A stretch of 64,000 nucleotides of DNA from NCBI RefSeq assembly GCF_035319885.1, contig NZ_CP141285.1, positions 248,001 to 312,000 on the forward strand, in the 5' to 3' direction. Each line of letters begins with the position of its first letter. Position 1 is the first letter of the stretch. The notes beneath the pieces are model-generated. The model had not been told where the DNA came from and ran no database searches. It saw nothing but the letters and a program-made list of their open reading frames with translations. Origin of the DNA: Altererythrobacter sp. H2. Lineage in GTDB: Bacteria; Pseudomonadota; Alphaproteobacteria; Sphingomonadales; Sphingomonadaceae. Shown one piece after another: positions 52,882 through 61,237 of this stretch. A program made the position numbers and the translations under genes.

Positions 52882-53441
52882 GGTCGGCTCTCCCAGGTTG
52901 GCCGGTCAACAGAGTACACGATAGTGTCCCGCCACGGCGGATCGTACCGGTGGTCGGCATAGTCGAGGTCTGCGCGTCGGCCCATCCAGAGTCGTTTCAT
53001 CAGGCCCCAGCTGGCGCTGTTGCCCTCCACCGTCAACGCGACCACCTCCTCTGCGCCGAACCGCTCGAACGCCAGCGCGAGGGCCGCCTGCGCGGCCTCT
53101 TTCGCATAGCCATGGCCCCAGGCATCTTCGCGCAGGCGCCAGCCGATCTCGATCGCACCTGTGACGGTCGAGCCGGGTGCGTCAGCGCGCTTCAAACCAC
53201 AGAAACCCAGCAACGCGCCGTCAGCCTTGCGCTCGACCGGCCAGAAGCAGAAACCGTTGCGGGCGGCGCATTGCTCGACCCGGCCACGCTGCATCGCCAT
53301 GCCATCCACGCCGAGCACCCCGCCCAGCCATTCCATGACGGCGGGCGTATTGGTTACGCGGAAAAACTCCGCCCAGTCGGCGTCGCCGCGCCAGTCGCGC
53401 AGCACCAGCCGGTCTGTTTCGCAGCGGAAAGCTTCAGCCAT
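52878..53441 (-). CDS. GNAT family N-acetyltransferase (RimJ/RimL-like)
   Basis: The 187-residue enzyme begins MAEAFRCETDRLVLRDWRGD and has the acetyl-CoA loop in IEIGWRLREDAWGHGYAKEA (R/Q-x-x-G-x-G/A region, here LREDAWGHGYA) and VVALTVEGNSASWGLMKRLW. The substrate is unknown. ATG 53441 overlaps hemB by eight bases; the frame open upstream of it lies inside hemB and is not used. Confidence 0.88.
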   Translation of the reverse strand: MAEAFRCETDRLVLRDWRGDADWAEFFRVTNTPAVMEWLGGVLGVDGMAMQRGRVEQCAARNGFCFWPVERKADGALLGFCGLKRADAPGSTVTGAIEIGWRLREDAWGHGYAKEAAQAALALAFERFGAEEVVALTVEGNSASWGLMKRLWMGRRADLDYADHRYDPPWRDTIVYSVDRPTWESRP

Positions 53442-54429
53442 GGAGCAGGCGCGCGGCATGGGCGGCATGGTAGGTGAGCACGCCCGAACAACCCGCACGC
53501 TTGAACGCTGTCAGCGTTTCCAGCACCAAGGCATCGCGATCACCGGCCCCCGCTGCCGCAGCCGCTTCGATCATCGCGTATTCGCCGCTGACCTGGTAGG
53601 CAAACACCGGAACTTCGAACCGCTCCTTCACCCGGCGGACAATATCGAGGTAGGGCAAGCCGGGTTTGACCATGACGCTGTCTGCCCCTTCGGCAAGATC
53701 GAGCGCGACTTCGCGCAGCGCCTCCTCGCCGTTGGCGGGATCCATCTGGTAGCTCTTCTTGTCGCCCTTGAGCAGCCCGCCCGAACCGACCGCGTCGCGA
53801 AACGGGCCGTAGAAGGCGCTGGCGTACTTGGCGGCGTAGCTCATGATCTGGACGTTGTGATGCCCGGCCATTTCCAGCGCCATGCGGATTGCCCTGACCC
53901 GCCCGTCCATCATGTCGGAGGGGGCGATCACGTCTGCCCCGGCATTGGCCTGGTTTACGGCCTGGTCGACCAGTACGGCCACGGTGTCATCATTGATCAC
54001 ATAACCACGCTCGCCAAGCAGGCCATCCTGGCCGTGGCTGGTATAGGGGTCGAGCGCTACATCCGTGAGCACGCCAATATCGTGTCCGCAGGCATCCTTG
54101 ATGGCCTTGATCGCCCGGCACATCAGGTTGTCGTGATTGAGCGCTTCGGCTCCGTCGTCACTGCGCCGGTCAGCCGGGGTGTTGGGGAACAGCGCCACAC
54201 AGGGAATGCCGAGTGCGGCCGCTTCCTTGGCCCGCGCAGCAATGCCATCGACCGACCAGCGCGATACGCCCGGCAGGCTGGCGATCGGCTCCTCCACGCC
54301 GGAACCACTGGTCACGAACAGGGGCCAGATCAGATCGGCCGGAGCCAGAACCGTTTCACGATGGAGAGCGCGGCTCCAGCCATGGGCGCGAGGCCGGCGG
54401 AGGCGGAGATTGGGATAGGCTGGTGTCAT
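53434..54429 (-). CDS. hemB: Porphobilinogen synthase (5-aminolevulinate dehydratase)
   Basis: The 331-residue enzyme condenses two ALA molecules in haem synthesis. It has LIWPLFVTSGSGVEEPIASL, TDVALDPYTSHGQDG, VIAPSDMMDGRVRAIRMALE, and the catalytic lysine regions in MSYAAKYASAFYGPFRDAVG and VMVKPGLPYLDIVRRVKERF. SHGQDG in place of the cysteine-rich zinc site indicates the metal-site class that lacks the Cys triad. It is the first gene of the overlapping cluster running down to DUF167. Confidence 0.96.
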   Translation of the reverse strand: MTPAYPNLRLRRPRAHGWSRALHRETVLAPADLIWPLFVTSGSGVEEPIASLPGVSRWSVDGIAARAKEAAALGIPCVALFPNTPADRRSDDGAEALNHDNLMCRAIKAIKDACGHDIGVLTDVALDPYTSHGQDGLLGERGYVINDDTVAVLVDQAVNQANAGADVIAPSDMMDGRVRAIRMALEMAGHHNVQIMSYAAKYASAFYGPFRDAVGSGGLLKGDKKSYQMDPANGEEALREVALDLAEGADSVMVKPGLPYLDIVRRVKERFEVPVFAYQVSGEYAMIEAAAAAGAGDRDALVLETLTAFKRAGCSGVLTYHAAHAARLLHG

Positions 54430-54506
54430 GGCCGACTACCTGCCGCAATCCCGCAGCCGGCGCAATCCGCACCGAACAACGGGGCGATGATGTCAGGGCA
54501 GGGCCG

Positions 54507-56129
54507 TCACGGCAGGCGGCGCGCCTGGTCGAGCCGGTCAATTTCGCGCGCCGGTTCCTCGTTGGCGTTCTCCACCGCAGTGGGCGCCAGATCGACCAGC
54601 GCCGCACCCGGAGCAACCGTCTTGAGGCTGGCAAGCGTGGCGCGGAACCGGCGCAGTTCCTCGCCGCCGAGCTGAGCCCGGGTAACGAACGACACGGAAG
54701 CCGGGTTCACGGCCCGCCCGCCGCGATACATTTCGTAATGCAGGTGCGCGCCGGTGGAGAGACCGGTCGATCCGACATAGCCGATCACCTGGCCCCGGCG
54801 GACGCTTTGCCCTGCGCGCACCGCCATGCGGCTCATGTGGCAATAGCGGGTCGACAGTCCCCCGCCGTGCTCAAGACGGACTGCAATCCCGCAACCGCCC
54901 ATCCGGCCGGCACCTGAAACGCGCCCGTCGGTCACCGCAACGATCGGCGTGCCGTGCCCGGCAGCAAAATCCATCCCGCTGTGCATCCGGCGATAGCCAA
55001 GGATGGGATGCCGCCGCATCCCGAAATTCGAACTGATCCGCCCTGGAACGGGGGCGAGCAGGCCGGCGCGCTGTTCGCCCACCCCCGATGCCTCGTAGAA
55101 CCGGCCGTCCTTGCCCCAGCGCATCAGCTGGACCTGCGGTTTGTCGCCCCGGTCCACCCCGGCATAGACCAGCCGCCCGGCCTCACGCTCCCCGGTGGCA
55201 GCCCGGCGGTACTGGACGATCAGGTCGAAGGTATCGCTCGCCCGCACGCTCCGCTCCATGTCGACTTGGTCGTTGATCGCGGCGAGATACTGCTGCACCG
55301 CGCTGGGCGGGGCGCCGGCAGCGCGGAGCGACCGGTACAGGCTGCGCCCGACGTTTCCGCGAATACGCAAAGGGGTGTCATCCACCCGGATCGGCTTGCG
55401 TGTCAGCACCAGGCCGTTTTCGCCGCGCGAGACTTCCAGCGCCAGATCGAACCGGGCGCGAAAGGCGAGGGAATCGAGCGGGCGTGGCTGGCCGGGACTG
55501 GTCCTGCGGCCGAGGGTGATGTCGACCTGGGTGCCGGGGGTGACATCGGTCAGGTCAATGGCGTTCGACACCAGCCCCAGCACCCGGCTGGCGTCCGCCC
55601 CGCCGACCCCGGCACGCTCCAGCATCCGGGCAAAACTGTCCCCGCGAGAAAGGGTGGCCAGCAGCTGCTGGGTTGGCCGCTCCGGCGCCGACCGGAGCGG
55701 CTTGACGTCGAGCGTCGCGCCCATATGCCGGCCGCTGTCCCCACCCAGGGCAAGCGGCATGATCATGTGGCTGCGAAATTCATCCCGCGCAGGCTCGTCA
55801 ATCAGCATGGCGGGCGCCGCCTCGAGCGGGCCGAAACTGGGCCAGAACCCTATCGCCAGGGCACTCAGCCCGATCAGGGTGCCAAGCCCGCGAAACCAGG
55901 TGCGGCTGCCGATCCCGCTCGCCAGATCCGGGGTCAGGTTCAGCCGTTCGAGCCGGTCAGAGACATCGTGTCGCCACGAATCGTAGCGCTCCAGCATGGT
56001 ACCGGTCCGCTGGAGGATGCGGGGGCGCGGATCAGGCGCCAGCTGGGTGTGGGCCAGAGCAACCGCGCGCCAGCCACCCTGGTCGGCCAGCGCCGCCTCG
56101 ATCCCGGCAACATCGCGCTCGCTGTACAC
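54507..56129 (-). CDS. M23 peptidoglycan endopeptidase with membrane anchor
   Basis: The 540-residue protein has a cytoplasmic N-terminus of about 80 residues, one helix (GLGTLIGLSALAIGFWPSFG), an OapA/LysM-like module (LLATLSRGDSFARMLERAGV) and a C-terminal LytM domain. Both zinc motifs are complete (RMHSGMDFAAGHG and GAHLHYEMYRG), so it should be an active DD-endopeptidase. I favour GTG 56129, with GGGAG nine bases upstream and strong third-position GC below it. ATG 55997 and GTG 56168 are alternatives. A CtrA box lies 85-100 bases upstream. Confidence 0.88.
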   Translation of the reverse strand: MYSERDVAGIEAALADQGGWRAVALAHTQLAPDPRPRILQRTGTMLERYDSWRHDVSDRLERLNLTPDLASGIGSRTWFRGLGTLIGLSALAIGFWPSFGPLEAAPAMLIDEPARDEFRSHMIMPLALGGDSGRHMGATLDVKPLRSAPERPTQQLLATLSRGDSFARMLERAGVGGADASRVLGLVSNAIDLTDVTPGTQVDITLGRRTSPGQPRPLDSLAFRARFDLALEVSRGENGLVLTRKPIRVDDTPLRIRGNVGRSLYRSLRAAGAPPSAVQQYLAAINDQVDMERSVRASDTFDLIVQYRRAATGEREAGRLVYAGVDRGDKPQVQLMRWGKDGRFYEASGVGEQRAGLLAPVPGRISSNFGMRRHPILGYRRMHSGMDFAAGHGTPIVAVTDGRVSGAGRMGGCGIAVRLEHGGGLSTRYCHMSRMAVRAGQSVRRGQVIGYVGSTGLSTGAHLHYEMYRGGRAVNPASVSFVTRAQLGGEELRRFRATLASLKTVAPGAALVDLAPTAVENANEEPAREIDRLDQARRLP

Positions 56130-56213
56130 GCGCTTATTCTCCCAGAGGTACTGGCGGCACGCCTGCACCCGACCCAAGCGGCCCCTATGGCCGGGTTTCC
56201 TGCACGATTAAAG

Positions 56214-56228
56214 TTAAGTCCGCTTTAA
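56214..56228 (-). promoter_or_regulatory. CtrA-binding box
   Basis: On the minus strand TTAA (56228-56225), seven bases (AGCGGAC) and TTAAC (56217-56213) give the full TTAA-N7-TTAAC consensus. It lies in the 190-base divergent gap between the M23 peptidase (minus) and the SUV3-like helicase (plus). The orientation and an 84-base distance to GTG 56129 suit activation of the peptidase. Control of the helicase is also possible. Confidence 0.7.
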
Positions 56229-56319
56229 GACGCGACCAGCCGAGTCTCCTGCCGGACAGACTGTGGGGCGAACCGCTAGCACGCTTGTTTGGGCTGCAAT
56301 GCGCTGCCACATTGCCCCC

Positions 56320-58827
56320 GTGACCGACAGCACGATCAAGGCGGTTCTCGGGCCCACCAACACCGGGAAGACGCATCTCGCGATCGAGCGGATGTGCGCC
56401 CATTCGAGCGGCGCGATCGGCTTTCCCCTGCGCTTGCTGGCCCGCGAGGTCTATGACCGGGTGGTTGCGCAGAAGGGCGCCGGCCAGGTGGCCCTGATCA
56501 CCGGCGAAGAACGGATTGAGCCGGCAAACGCCCGCTATTTCTGCTGCACAGTCGAAGCCATGCCCCGCTCCGCCGGAGACCATGCCTTTCTCGCTCTCGA
56601 CGAAGCCCAGCTGGCGGCCGACCCCGAGCGCGGCCATGTGTTCACGGACCGCCTGCTCCATGCCCGCGGACGTGAGGAAACCATGCTGCTCGGCGCAGCC
56701 ACGCTCGAACCCCTGGTGCGCAGCCTCCTGCCTAGGGCCGAGATCGTCTCCCGCCCGCGCTTTTCTACCTTGACCCATATCGGCCCGCGCAAATTGTCGC
56801 GCCTGCCGCCGCGCAGTGCGATCGTCGCGTTTTCGGCGGACCAGGTCTATGCCGTGGCCGAAATGCTGCGCCGGTTTCGCGGGGGCGCGGCGGTCGTGAT
56901 GGGCGCGCTCAGCCCCGAAACCCGCAACCGGCAGGTTGCCTTGTTCCAGTCAGGCGAGGTGGACTACATCGTGGCCACCGATGCCATCGGGATGGGCCTC
57001 AACCTTGACGTCACCCATGTTGCCTTTGCCGGCCTTACCAAGTTCGACGGGCGCAAGCAGCGCCGCCTGTTCCCGGCGGAAATGGCGCAGATCGCGGGGC
57101 GGGCGGGGCGGCATCACAAGGATGGCACCTTCGGAACCCTGGCAGGGCAGCAGGGCGGCTCCCCGGAGTTCACCGAAGAAGAAATCTACGCCATCGAGGA
57201 GCACCGTTTCGCGCCGCTGACCCGGTTGTTCTGGCGTGAATCCGAACTGGTGTTCGATTCGCTGAGCACACTGATCGACGATCTGGAACGGCCGCCCGAC
57301 GAACCCGAACTCGCCGCTGCGCCCGAGGCGATTGATCTCGCCGTCCTGAAACGGCTGGCGGCCGAGCCGCTGGCCCATGACGTGCGCGGAACAGCACTGG
57401 TCCGGCATTTCTGGGAGGCTTGCTCGTTGCCGGATTTCCGCCAGTCAGGCGCAGATACGCATGCCCGCTTCGTTGCGCGCCTGTGGCAGGATCTGCGGCA
57501 CGGGCATCTCGGCGCCGACTATGTGGCGGCGCGCATTGCCGAACTCGACAGCGTGACCGGCGATATCCATGCCCTGCAGGGGCGGATCGCCGCCATCCGC
57601 AGCTGGGCCTATATCTGCCAGCGCCCGGACTGGGTGCTGGCGCGTGATGAAATGGCTGCCCGTGCGCGGGGAGTGGAAGCGCGGTTGTCCGATGCGCTAC
57701 ACGCCCGCCTGACCGAACGATTCGTCAACCGGAGGACCGCTATCCTGATGAAGACGCTGGGACAGGATGCCGCCTTGCTGCTGGTGGCATGCGCACAGGA
57801 TGGCACGGTGACCGTCGAAGGTGAAGCCATCGGCCGGATGGAGGGCTTTGCCTTCTCGGTCGACCACCGCGCCACTCACGAGGATCGCCGGATGCTGCTG
57901 GCAGCCGGGGAGAAATCCCTACCGCGCCTGCTGGCGGAGCGAGCCGACGCGCTGGTCGCGAGCGAATTCGCGGGCGTGGAACTGGCGCAAGGTACGCTTC
58001 GCTGGGATGGACGGGTACTGGCAACCCTGGAGGCAGCCACGGACATCCTGCACCCGCGCCTGGTGCCGGCGCGGGATCTGACCCCACTGCCGGAGCCGGC
58101 CCGCCAGCGCCTGCTGTCAGGACTAGAGGCCTGGCTGGCCGGCCAGCTCAGACCGCTCGCGCCTCTCGCAGCACTGCAGGTGGCGGCCCGGGATCCGGCT
58201 GCCGGATCGCAGGCCCGCGCCCTGTTGCTGACACTGGTGGCGGGGCACGGCTATGTCTCCCGCGAACAGGCCGGGCTGGAGCATCTGCCCAAGGATCTGC
58301 GCCCGTTCCTGCGGCGGCTCGGCGTCACCTTTGGCGCACTCGACGTCTTTGCGCGCGAACTGCTCAAACCTGCCCCCCGCCGCCTGCTCCAGGCGCTGGG
58401 GCTGGACCGCAGGCCGATCAACCCCGACATGGTGCCAGTTCTCAAGGGGGCGGCCCCCCTGCCGTCCGGCTATCGCCCGGCAGGAGACCAGCGCGTGCGG
58501 CTCGACATTGCGGAAAAACTGCTGCGGGCCGCCCATGACGCACGCAGCGCAGCCGCCGCAGGCCGTGATCCCCGCCGGGCCCGGTTCCGGATCGATCCTG
58601 CACTCGCCATTTCGACCGGGCTGGAGCTGGCCAGCTTTCACCGGTTGCTCGGCGCGGCAGGGTTTCGCCGCCTGCCTGCGCGCACGCTTGCGGCCGGAGT
58701 TGCCGGTCCCCCGGCGCCCGACAAATGGGAATGGCGTCCTGTGCGCAGGGATATCCGCAAGACAGAAGGCCCGGCGAAGCCCGCGGCGGGCAATGCCTTT
58801 GCGGCCCTGGCAGACCTGGTGCGCTGA
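56320..58827 (+). CDS. SUV3-like DExH helicase
   Basis: The 835-residue SF2 helicase has Walker A GPTNTGKTHLAIERM, Walker B LALDEAQLAADPERGHVF, the VATDAIGMGLNLDV segment (motif V) and QIAGRAGRHHKDGTFG (motif VI). A long C-terminal region holds the SUV3-type C-terminal domain (PLTRLFWRESELVFDSLSTL). In mitochondria SUV3 unwinds RNA for decay; the bacterial role is unsettled. Start candidates are GTG 56320, ATG 56299 and GTG 56263; 56320 places the protein start eight residues before the motif, as usual. It overlaps the S4 gene. Confidence 0.9.
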   Translation: MTDSTIKAVLGPTNTGKTHLAIERMCAHSSGAIGFPLRLLAREVYDRVVAQKGAGQVALITGEERIEPANARYFCCTVEAMPRSAGDHAFLALDEAQLAADPERGHVFTDRLLHARGREETMLLGAATLEPLVRSLLPRAEIVSRPRFSTLTHIGPRKLSRLPPRSAIVAFSADQVYAVAEMLRRFRGGAAVVMGALSPETRNRQVALFQSGEVDYIVATDAIGMGLNLDVTHVAFAGLTKFDGRKQRRLFPAEMAQIAGRAGRHHKDGTFGTLAGQQGGSPEFTEEEIYAIEEHRFAPLTRLFWRESELVFDSLSTLIDDLERPPDEPELAAAPEAIDLAVLKRLAAEPLAHDVRGTALVRHFWEACSLPDFRQSGADTHARFVARLWQDLRHGHLGADYVAARIAELDSVTGDIHALQGRIAAIRSWAYICQRPDWVLARDEMAARARGVEARLSDALHARLTERFVNRRTAILMKTLGQDAALLLVACAQDGTVTVEGEAIGRMEGFAFSVDHRATHEDRRMLLAAGEKSLPRLLAERADALVASEFAGVELAQGTLRWDGRVLATLEAATDILHPRLVPARDLTPLPEPARQRLLSGLEAWLAGQLRPLAPLAALQVAARDPAAGSQARALLLTLVAGHGYVSREQAGLEHLPKDLRPFLRRLGVTFGALDVFARELLKPAPRRLLQALGLDRRPINPDMVPVLKGAAPLPSGYRPAGDQRVRLDIAEKLLRAAHDARSAAAAGRDPRRARFRIDPALAISTGLELASFHRLLGAAGFRRLPARTLAAGVAGPPAPDKWEWRPVRRDIRKTEGPAKPAAGNAFAALADLVR

Positions 58828-59138
58828 TGCGGGTCGACCTGTTGCTTTGCCGGTTGCGGTTCGTGAAGACCCGCTCCCGCGCTCAGCAACTGGCCGAAAG
58901 CGGGCAGATCCGCTGCAACGGACTGCGGATCCTTCGCCCCAGCCATCCGGTTGCCATTGGCGACGTACTGACGATTCCCGGCCCTGCGGGCGTAATCGTG
59001 GCCGCGATTATCGCCCTGCCCGCGCGGCGCGGCCCGCCCCTGGAAGCGCGCTCCCATTATCGCGAGCTTGACCGGCATGGCGAAACCGCGATAGCGGGCG
59101 GTGAAGGGCCAATTCTCAAGGGGAACGTTTCGCCATGA
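58827..59138 (+). CDS. S4-domain RNA-binding protein (HslR-like)
   Basis: The 103-residue protein begins [20 protein letters not shown] and continues [20 protein letters not shown], the S4 RNA-binding fold as in heat-shock protein Hsp15. The ATG overlaps the helicase stop (TGATG), and its own stop overlaps the fdxA ATG (ATGA). Helicase, S4 protein and ferredoxin are therefore one coupled unit. A ribosome- or RNA-quality role is likely (inference). Confidence 0.88.
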   Translation: MRVDLLLCRLRFVKTRSRAQQLAESGQIRCNGLRILRPSHPVAIGDVLTIPGPAGVIVAAIIALPARRGPPLEARSHYRELDRHGETAIAGGEGPILKGNVSP

Positions 59139-59473
59139 CCTACGTCGTCACCGACGCCTGCATCAAGTGCAAGTACACCGACTGCGTCGAGGTCTGTCCG
59201 GTCGATTGCTTCTATGAAGGCGAGAACATGCTCGTCATCAATCCCAGCGAATGCATCGATTGCGGCGTGTGCGAGCCGGAATGCCCGGCCGAGGCGATCC
59301 TGCCCGACACCGAGAGCGGACTGGAGCAATGGCTGGAGCTGAACGCCAAGTATTCAGCGGAGTGGCCTAACATCACCAGCCAGAAAGAACCTCTCGCCGA
59401 GGCCGACGAGCACAAGGGCGAGGATGGCAAGTTCGAGAAGTATTTCTCGACCGAGCCGGGCGAGGGCGACTGA
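59135..59473 (+). CDS. fdxA: 7Fe ferredoxin FdxA
   Basis: The 112-residue ferredoxin holds one [3Fe-4S] and one [4Fe-4S] cluster. The N-terminal cysteine pattern is in [20 protein letters not shown] and the second set in [20 protein letters not shown]. The C-terminal half is the acidic extension usual for FdxA ([18 protein letters not shown]). It carries electrons in the cytoplasm; its partner is unknown. It is translationally coupled to the S4-domain gene. Confidence 0.95.
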   Translation: MTYVVTDACIKCKYTDCVEVCPVDCFYEGENMLVINPSECIDCGVCEPECPAEAILPDTESGLEQWLELNAKYSAEWPNITSQKEPLAEADEHKGEDGKFEKYFSTEPGEGD

Positions 59474-59548
59474 GCCGGACCAGGCGATAGCGCGGGCAAA
59501 CAGCCCCGGGGCGCAGCTTTGGCCACCCCTCGGCAGCGGTTGACGCAA

Positions 59549-59584
59549 GGGACTCGCAATTTTGTTGCGAATGCGCTATATAAT
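59549..59584 (+). promoter_or_regulatory. carD promoter region with inverted repeat and CcrM site
   Basis: GGGACTCGCAA (59549-59559) contains the arm TCGCAA. Five bases on is TTGCGA (59565-59570), and eight bases later TATAAT (59579-59584), an excellent -10. The element is the same as before clpA (45762-45796), including the GACTC CcrM site. Both copies also have TTGAC starting nine bases before the 11-mer, although in clpA this overlaps a stop codon. No -35 hexamer stands at the normal distance from TATAAT. Confidence 0.6.
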
Positions 59585-59594
59585 GCGTCAACCC

Positions 59595-59613
59595 CGCCGG
59601 TATTCTTCCGGCG
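59595..59613 (+). other. Predicted hairpin at the 5' end of the carD leader
   Basis: CGCCGG and CCGGCG pair around TATTCTT, starting 11 bases after the TATAAT box. The hairpin would therefore be at or just after the transcript start. The leader to the carD ATG at 59746 is about 155 bases. A 5' hairpin can stabilise a messenger; a regulatory role is speculative. Confidence 0.45.
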
Positions 59614-59745
59614 ACAGGTGAAAACCTACGGAAAGGCAGGGTCTCTCGCGACCGTTCAGGCAAGTGTCGACCGTACCGCACCCGGTCCGGACGCCAGCTT
59701 TCCTGACCCGCCGCCGACAGCCTGCCCGCGAGGAAAGGAACACGC

Positions 59746-60279
59746 ATGGAAGCCAAGGCACTTGCCTTCGACGTTGGCGATTACGTTGTCTATCCCAAGC
59801 ACGGCGTCGGCCGTGTGATCGAACTGCAGCAGGAAGAAATCGCCGGCATGCAGCTTGAACTCTATGTACTGCGTTTCGAGAAAGAGCGCATGACCCTGCG
59901 GGTCCCGACCAACAAGGTCGAAGCGATCGGAATGCGCAAGCTTTCCAGCGACAAGACCCTGAAGGAGGCGATGGAAACGCTCAAGGGCAAGCCCCGGGTC
60001 AAGCGGACCATGTGGAGCCGCCGTGCCCAGGAATACGAAGCGAAGATCAATTCGGGCGATCTCGTCTCTATCGCCGAAGTGACCCGCGACCTGTTCCGCC
60101 CGGAAGACCAGCCCGAGCAGAGCTATTCGGAACGGCAGATCTTCGAAGCGGCCTCCAGCCGCCTCGCGCGCGAACTGGCGGCGATGGAAAAGACCGACGA
60201 GCCCGCAGCACTCGAGAAAATCCTCAACGTGCTGCGCGAACATGCCCCGCAATATTACGAGAACACCGAAGAAGCCTGA
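59746..60279 (+). CDS. carD: CarD family transcriptional regulator
   Basis: The 177-residue protein has the N-terminal CarD/CdnL RNA-polymerase-interaction domain (FDVGDYVVYPKHGVGRVIEL, ELYVLRFEKERMTLRVPTNK) and a helical C-terminal domain with VKRTMWSRRAQEYEAKINSG and SRLARELAAMEKTDEPAALE. CarD/CdnL binds the beta subunit and stabilises open complexes, notably at rRNA promoters. GAGGAAAGG precedes the ATG. It is monocistronic: its own promoter, a long leader, and a strong terminator just downstream. Confidence 0.95.
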   Translation: MEAKALAFDVGDYVVYPKHGVGRVIELQQEEIAGMQLELYVLRFEKERMTLRVPTNKVEAIGMRKLSSDKTLKEAMETLKGKPRVKRTMWSRRAQEYEAKINSGDLVSIAEVTRDLFRPEDQPEQSYSERQIFEAASSRLARELAAMEKTDEPAALEKILNVLREHAPQYYENTEEA

Positions 60280-60308
60280 CCGGCTTCACGGCTGGCACAT
60301 CACCAGGA

Positions 60309-60338
60309 GGGGCTGCCTGCAAGGGCGGCCCCTTTTTT
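60309..60338 (+). terminator. Rho-independent terminator of carD
   Basis: GGGGCTGCC (60309-60317) pairs with GGCGGCCCC (60324-60332) through one U-G wobble around TGCAAG. Six Ts follow (60333-60338). It starts 30 bases after the carD stop. Confidence 0.92.
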
Positions 60339-60358
60339 CTGCGGCCGACCGGGTTTGC

Positions 60359-60392
60359 TTGAACTTGCTCCTTTGGTGTATTATATCACCAA
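60359..60392 (+). promoter_or_regulatory. Promoter with overlapping inverted repeat upstream of the DUF2807 gene
   Basis: TTGAAC (60359-60364) and TATATC (60382-60387) are 17 bases apart. Alternatively TTGCTT (60355) and TATTAT (60379) are 18 apart. Over the -10 region lie perfect 6-base arms TTGGTG (60373-60378) and CACCAA (60387-60392) around TATTATAT, a repressor-type operator. The arms resemble the efflux-operon region at 4998-5018 (GTGTATTAT, ATATCACC). Confidence 0.55.
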
Positions 60393-60414
60393 CACGGCAA
60401 GAGGAGAGCATCCC

Positions 60415-61173
60415 ATGAAGTTCGACAAGTTCATCCGCGCCATCGCCCCTGTGGCAGCCATCGCGCTGGCTGCGGGTCTGGCGGGCTGCAAGGACATGAA
60501 CATCTCCATCAACGACGAAGATGGCGTGCCGCTGTCCGAACTCGACATGAGCGGCGATGCGCCCAGCGAACTGGTCCTGGCGGGGCCCGACAGCGTGGTC
60601 GTCACCACTGGAAATGCCCTCGCCATCGACCTCGAAGGGGATGAGCGGGCGGTAGAAGCCCTGCGCTTCACGTTGAAGGATGGCACGCTCGGAATCCTGC
60701 GTCAGCGAGGCACCGGCAACATCGACGGCAAGCTTGCCACCGTCCGGGTGACCATGCCGCTGCCGGAAAAGATCGTTATCGCCGGATCAGGCGGCGTTGC
60801 CGCGCAGGGCCTTGCCCGGACGGCGGAGGTGACAATCGCCGGGTCTGGCAGGCTGGATGTGGCTTATGCGGACAGCGATACGCTCGACGTCAACGTGGTC
60901 GGCTCCGGCACCTTCGGGGCGGCAGGCGTGGTCAAGACGCTCGATCTCACCGTGGCCGGGTCCGGAAGCATGGATGCGCCGGGCCTGAAGGCGGACGATG
61001 CCAAGGTGACGATCCTGGGTTCGGGGGATGCCGATTTCGCTTCGGACGGCACGGTTACAGCCAAGGTCATGGGTTCGGGCGATGTCACCGTCAGCGGCAG
61101 CGCCACCTGCACGGTAGAGGCGATGGGCGCAGGCAAGGTCACGTGCCGGCCTGCTGGAACCACGGCGGAGTAA
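60415..61173 (+). CDS. Head GIN domain (DUF2807) lipoprotein
   Basis: The 252-residue precursor has a lipoprotein signal (APVAAIALAAGLAGC) followed by a repetitive beta-helix with recurrent GSG turns (IAGSGGVAAQGLARTAEVTI, VVGSGTFGAAGV, VAGSGSMDAPGL, ILGSGDADFASD), typical of DUF2807. The function is unknown; such proteins are thought to be adhesive or scaffolding. GAGGAGAGCATCCC lies before ATG 60415; the TTG at 60355 is inside the promoter and is rejected. Confidence 0.88.
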   Translation: MKFDKFIRAIAPVAAIALAAGLAGCKDMNISINDEDGVPLSELDMSGDAPSELVLAGPDSVVVTTGNALAIDLEGDERAVEALRFTLKDGTLGILRQRGTGNIDGKLATVRVTMPLPEKIVIAGSGGVAAQGLARTAEVTIAGSGRLDVAYADSDTLDVNVVGSGTFGAAGVVKTLDLTVAGSGSMDAPGLKADDAKVTILGSGDADFASDGTVTAKVMGSGDVTVSGSATCTVEAMGAGKVTCRPAGTTAE

Positions 61174-61237
61174 AGACCGCTCCTGCACAGGGCGCGTTCA
61201 TGATAGGGGGCTCAGGTTGGTTCCGGAGCCCCTTGTC

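Noticed and set aside
59540-59545. TTGACG as -35 box for carD
   Set aside because: It is 33 bases from the TATAAT box, far beyond the normal 16-18; no -10 box stands at the right distance.
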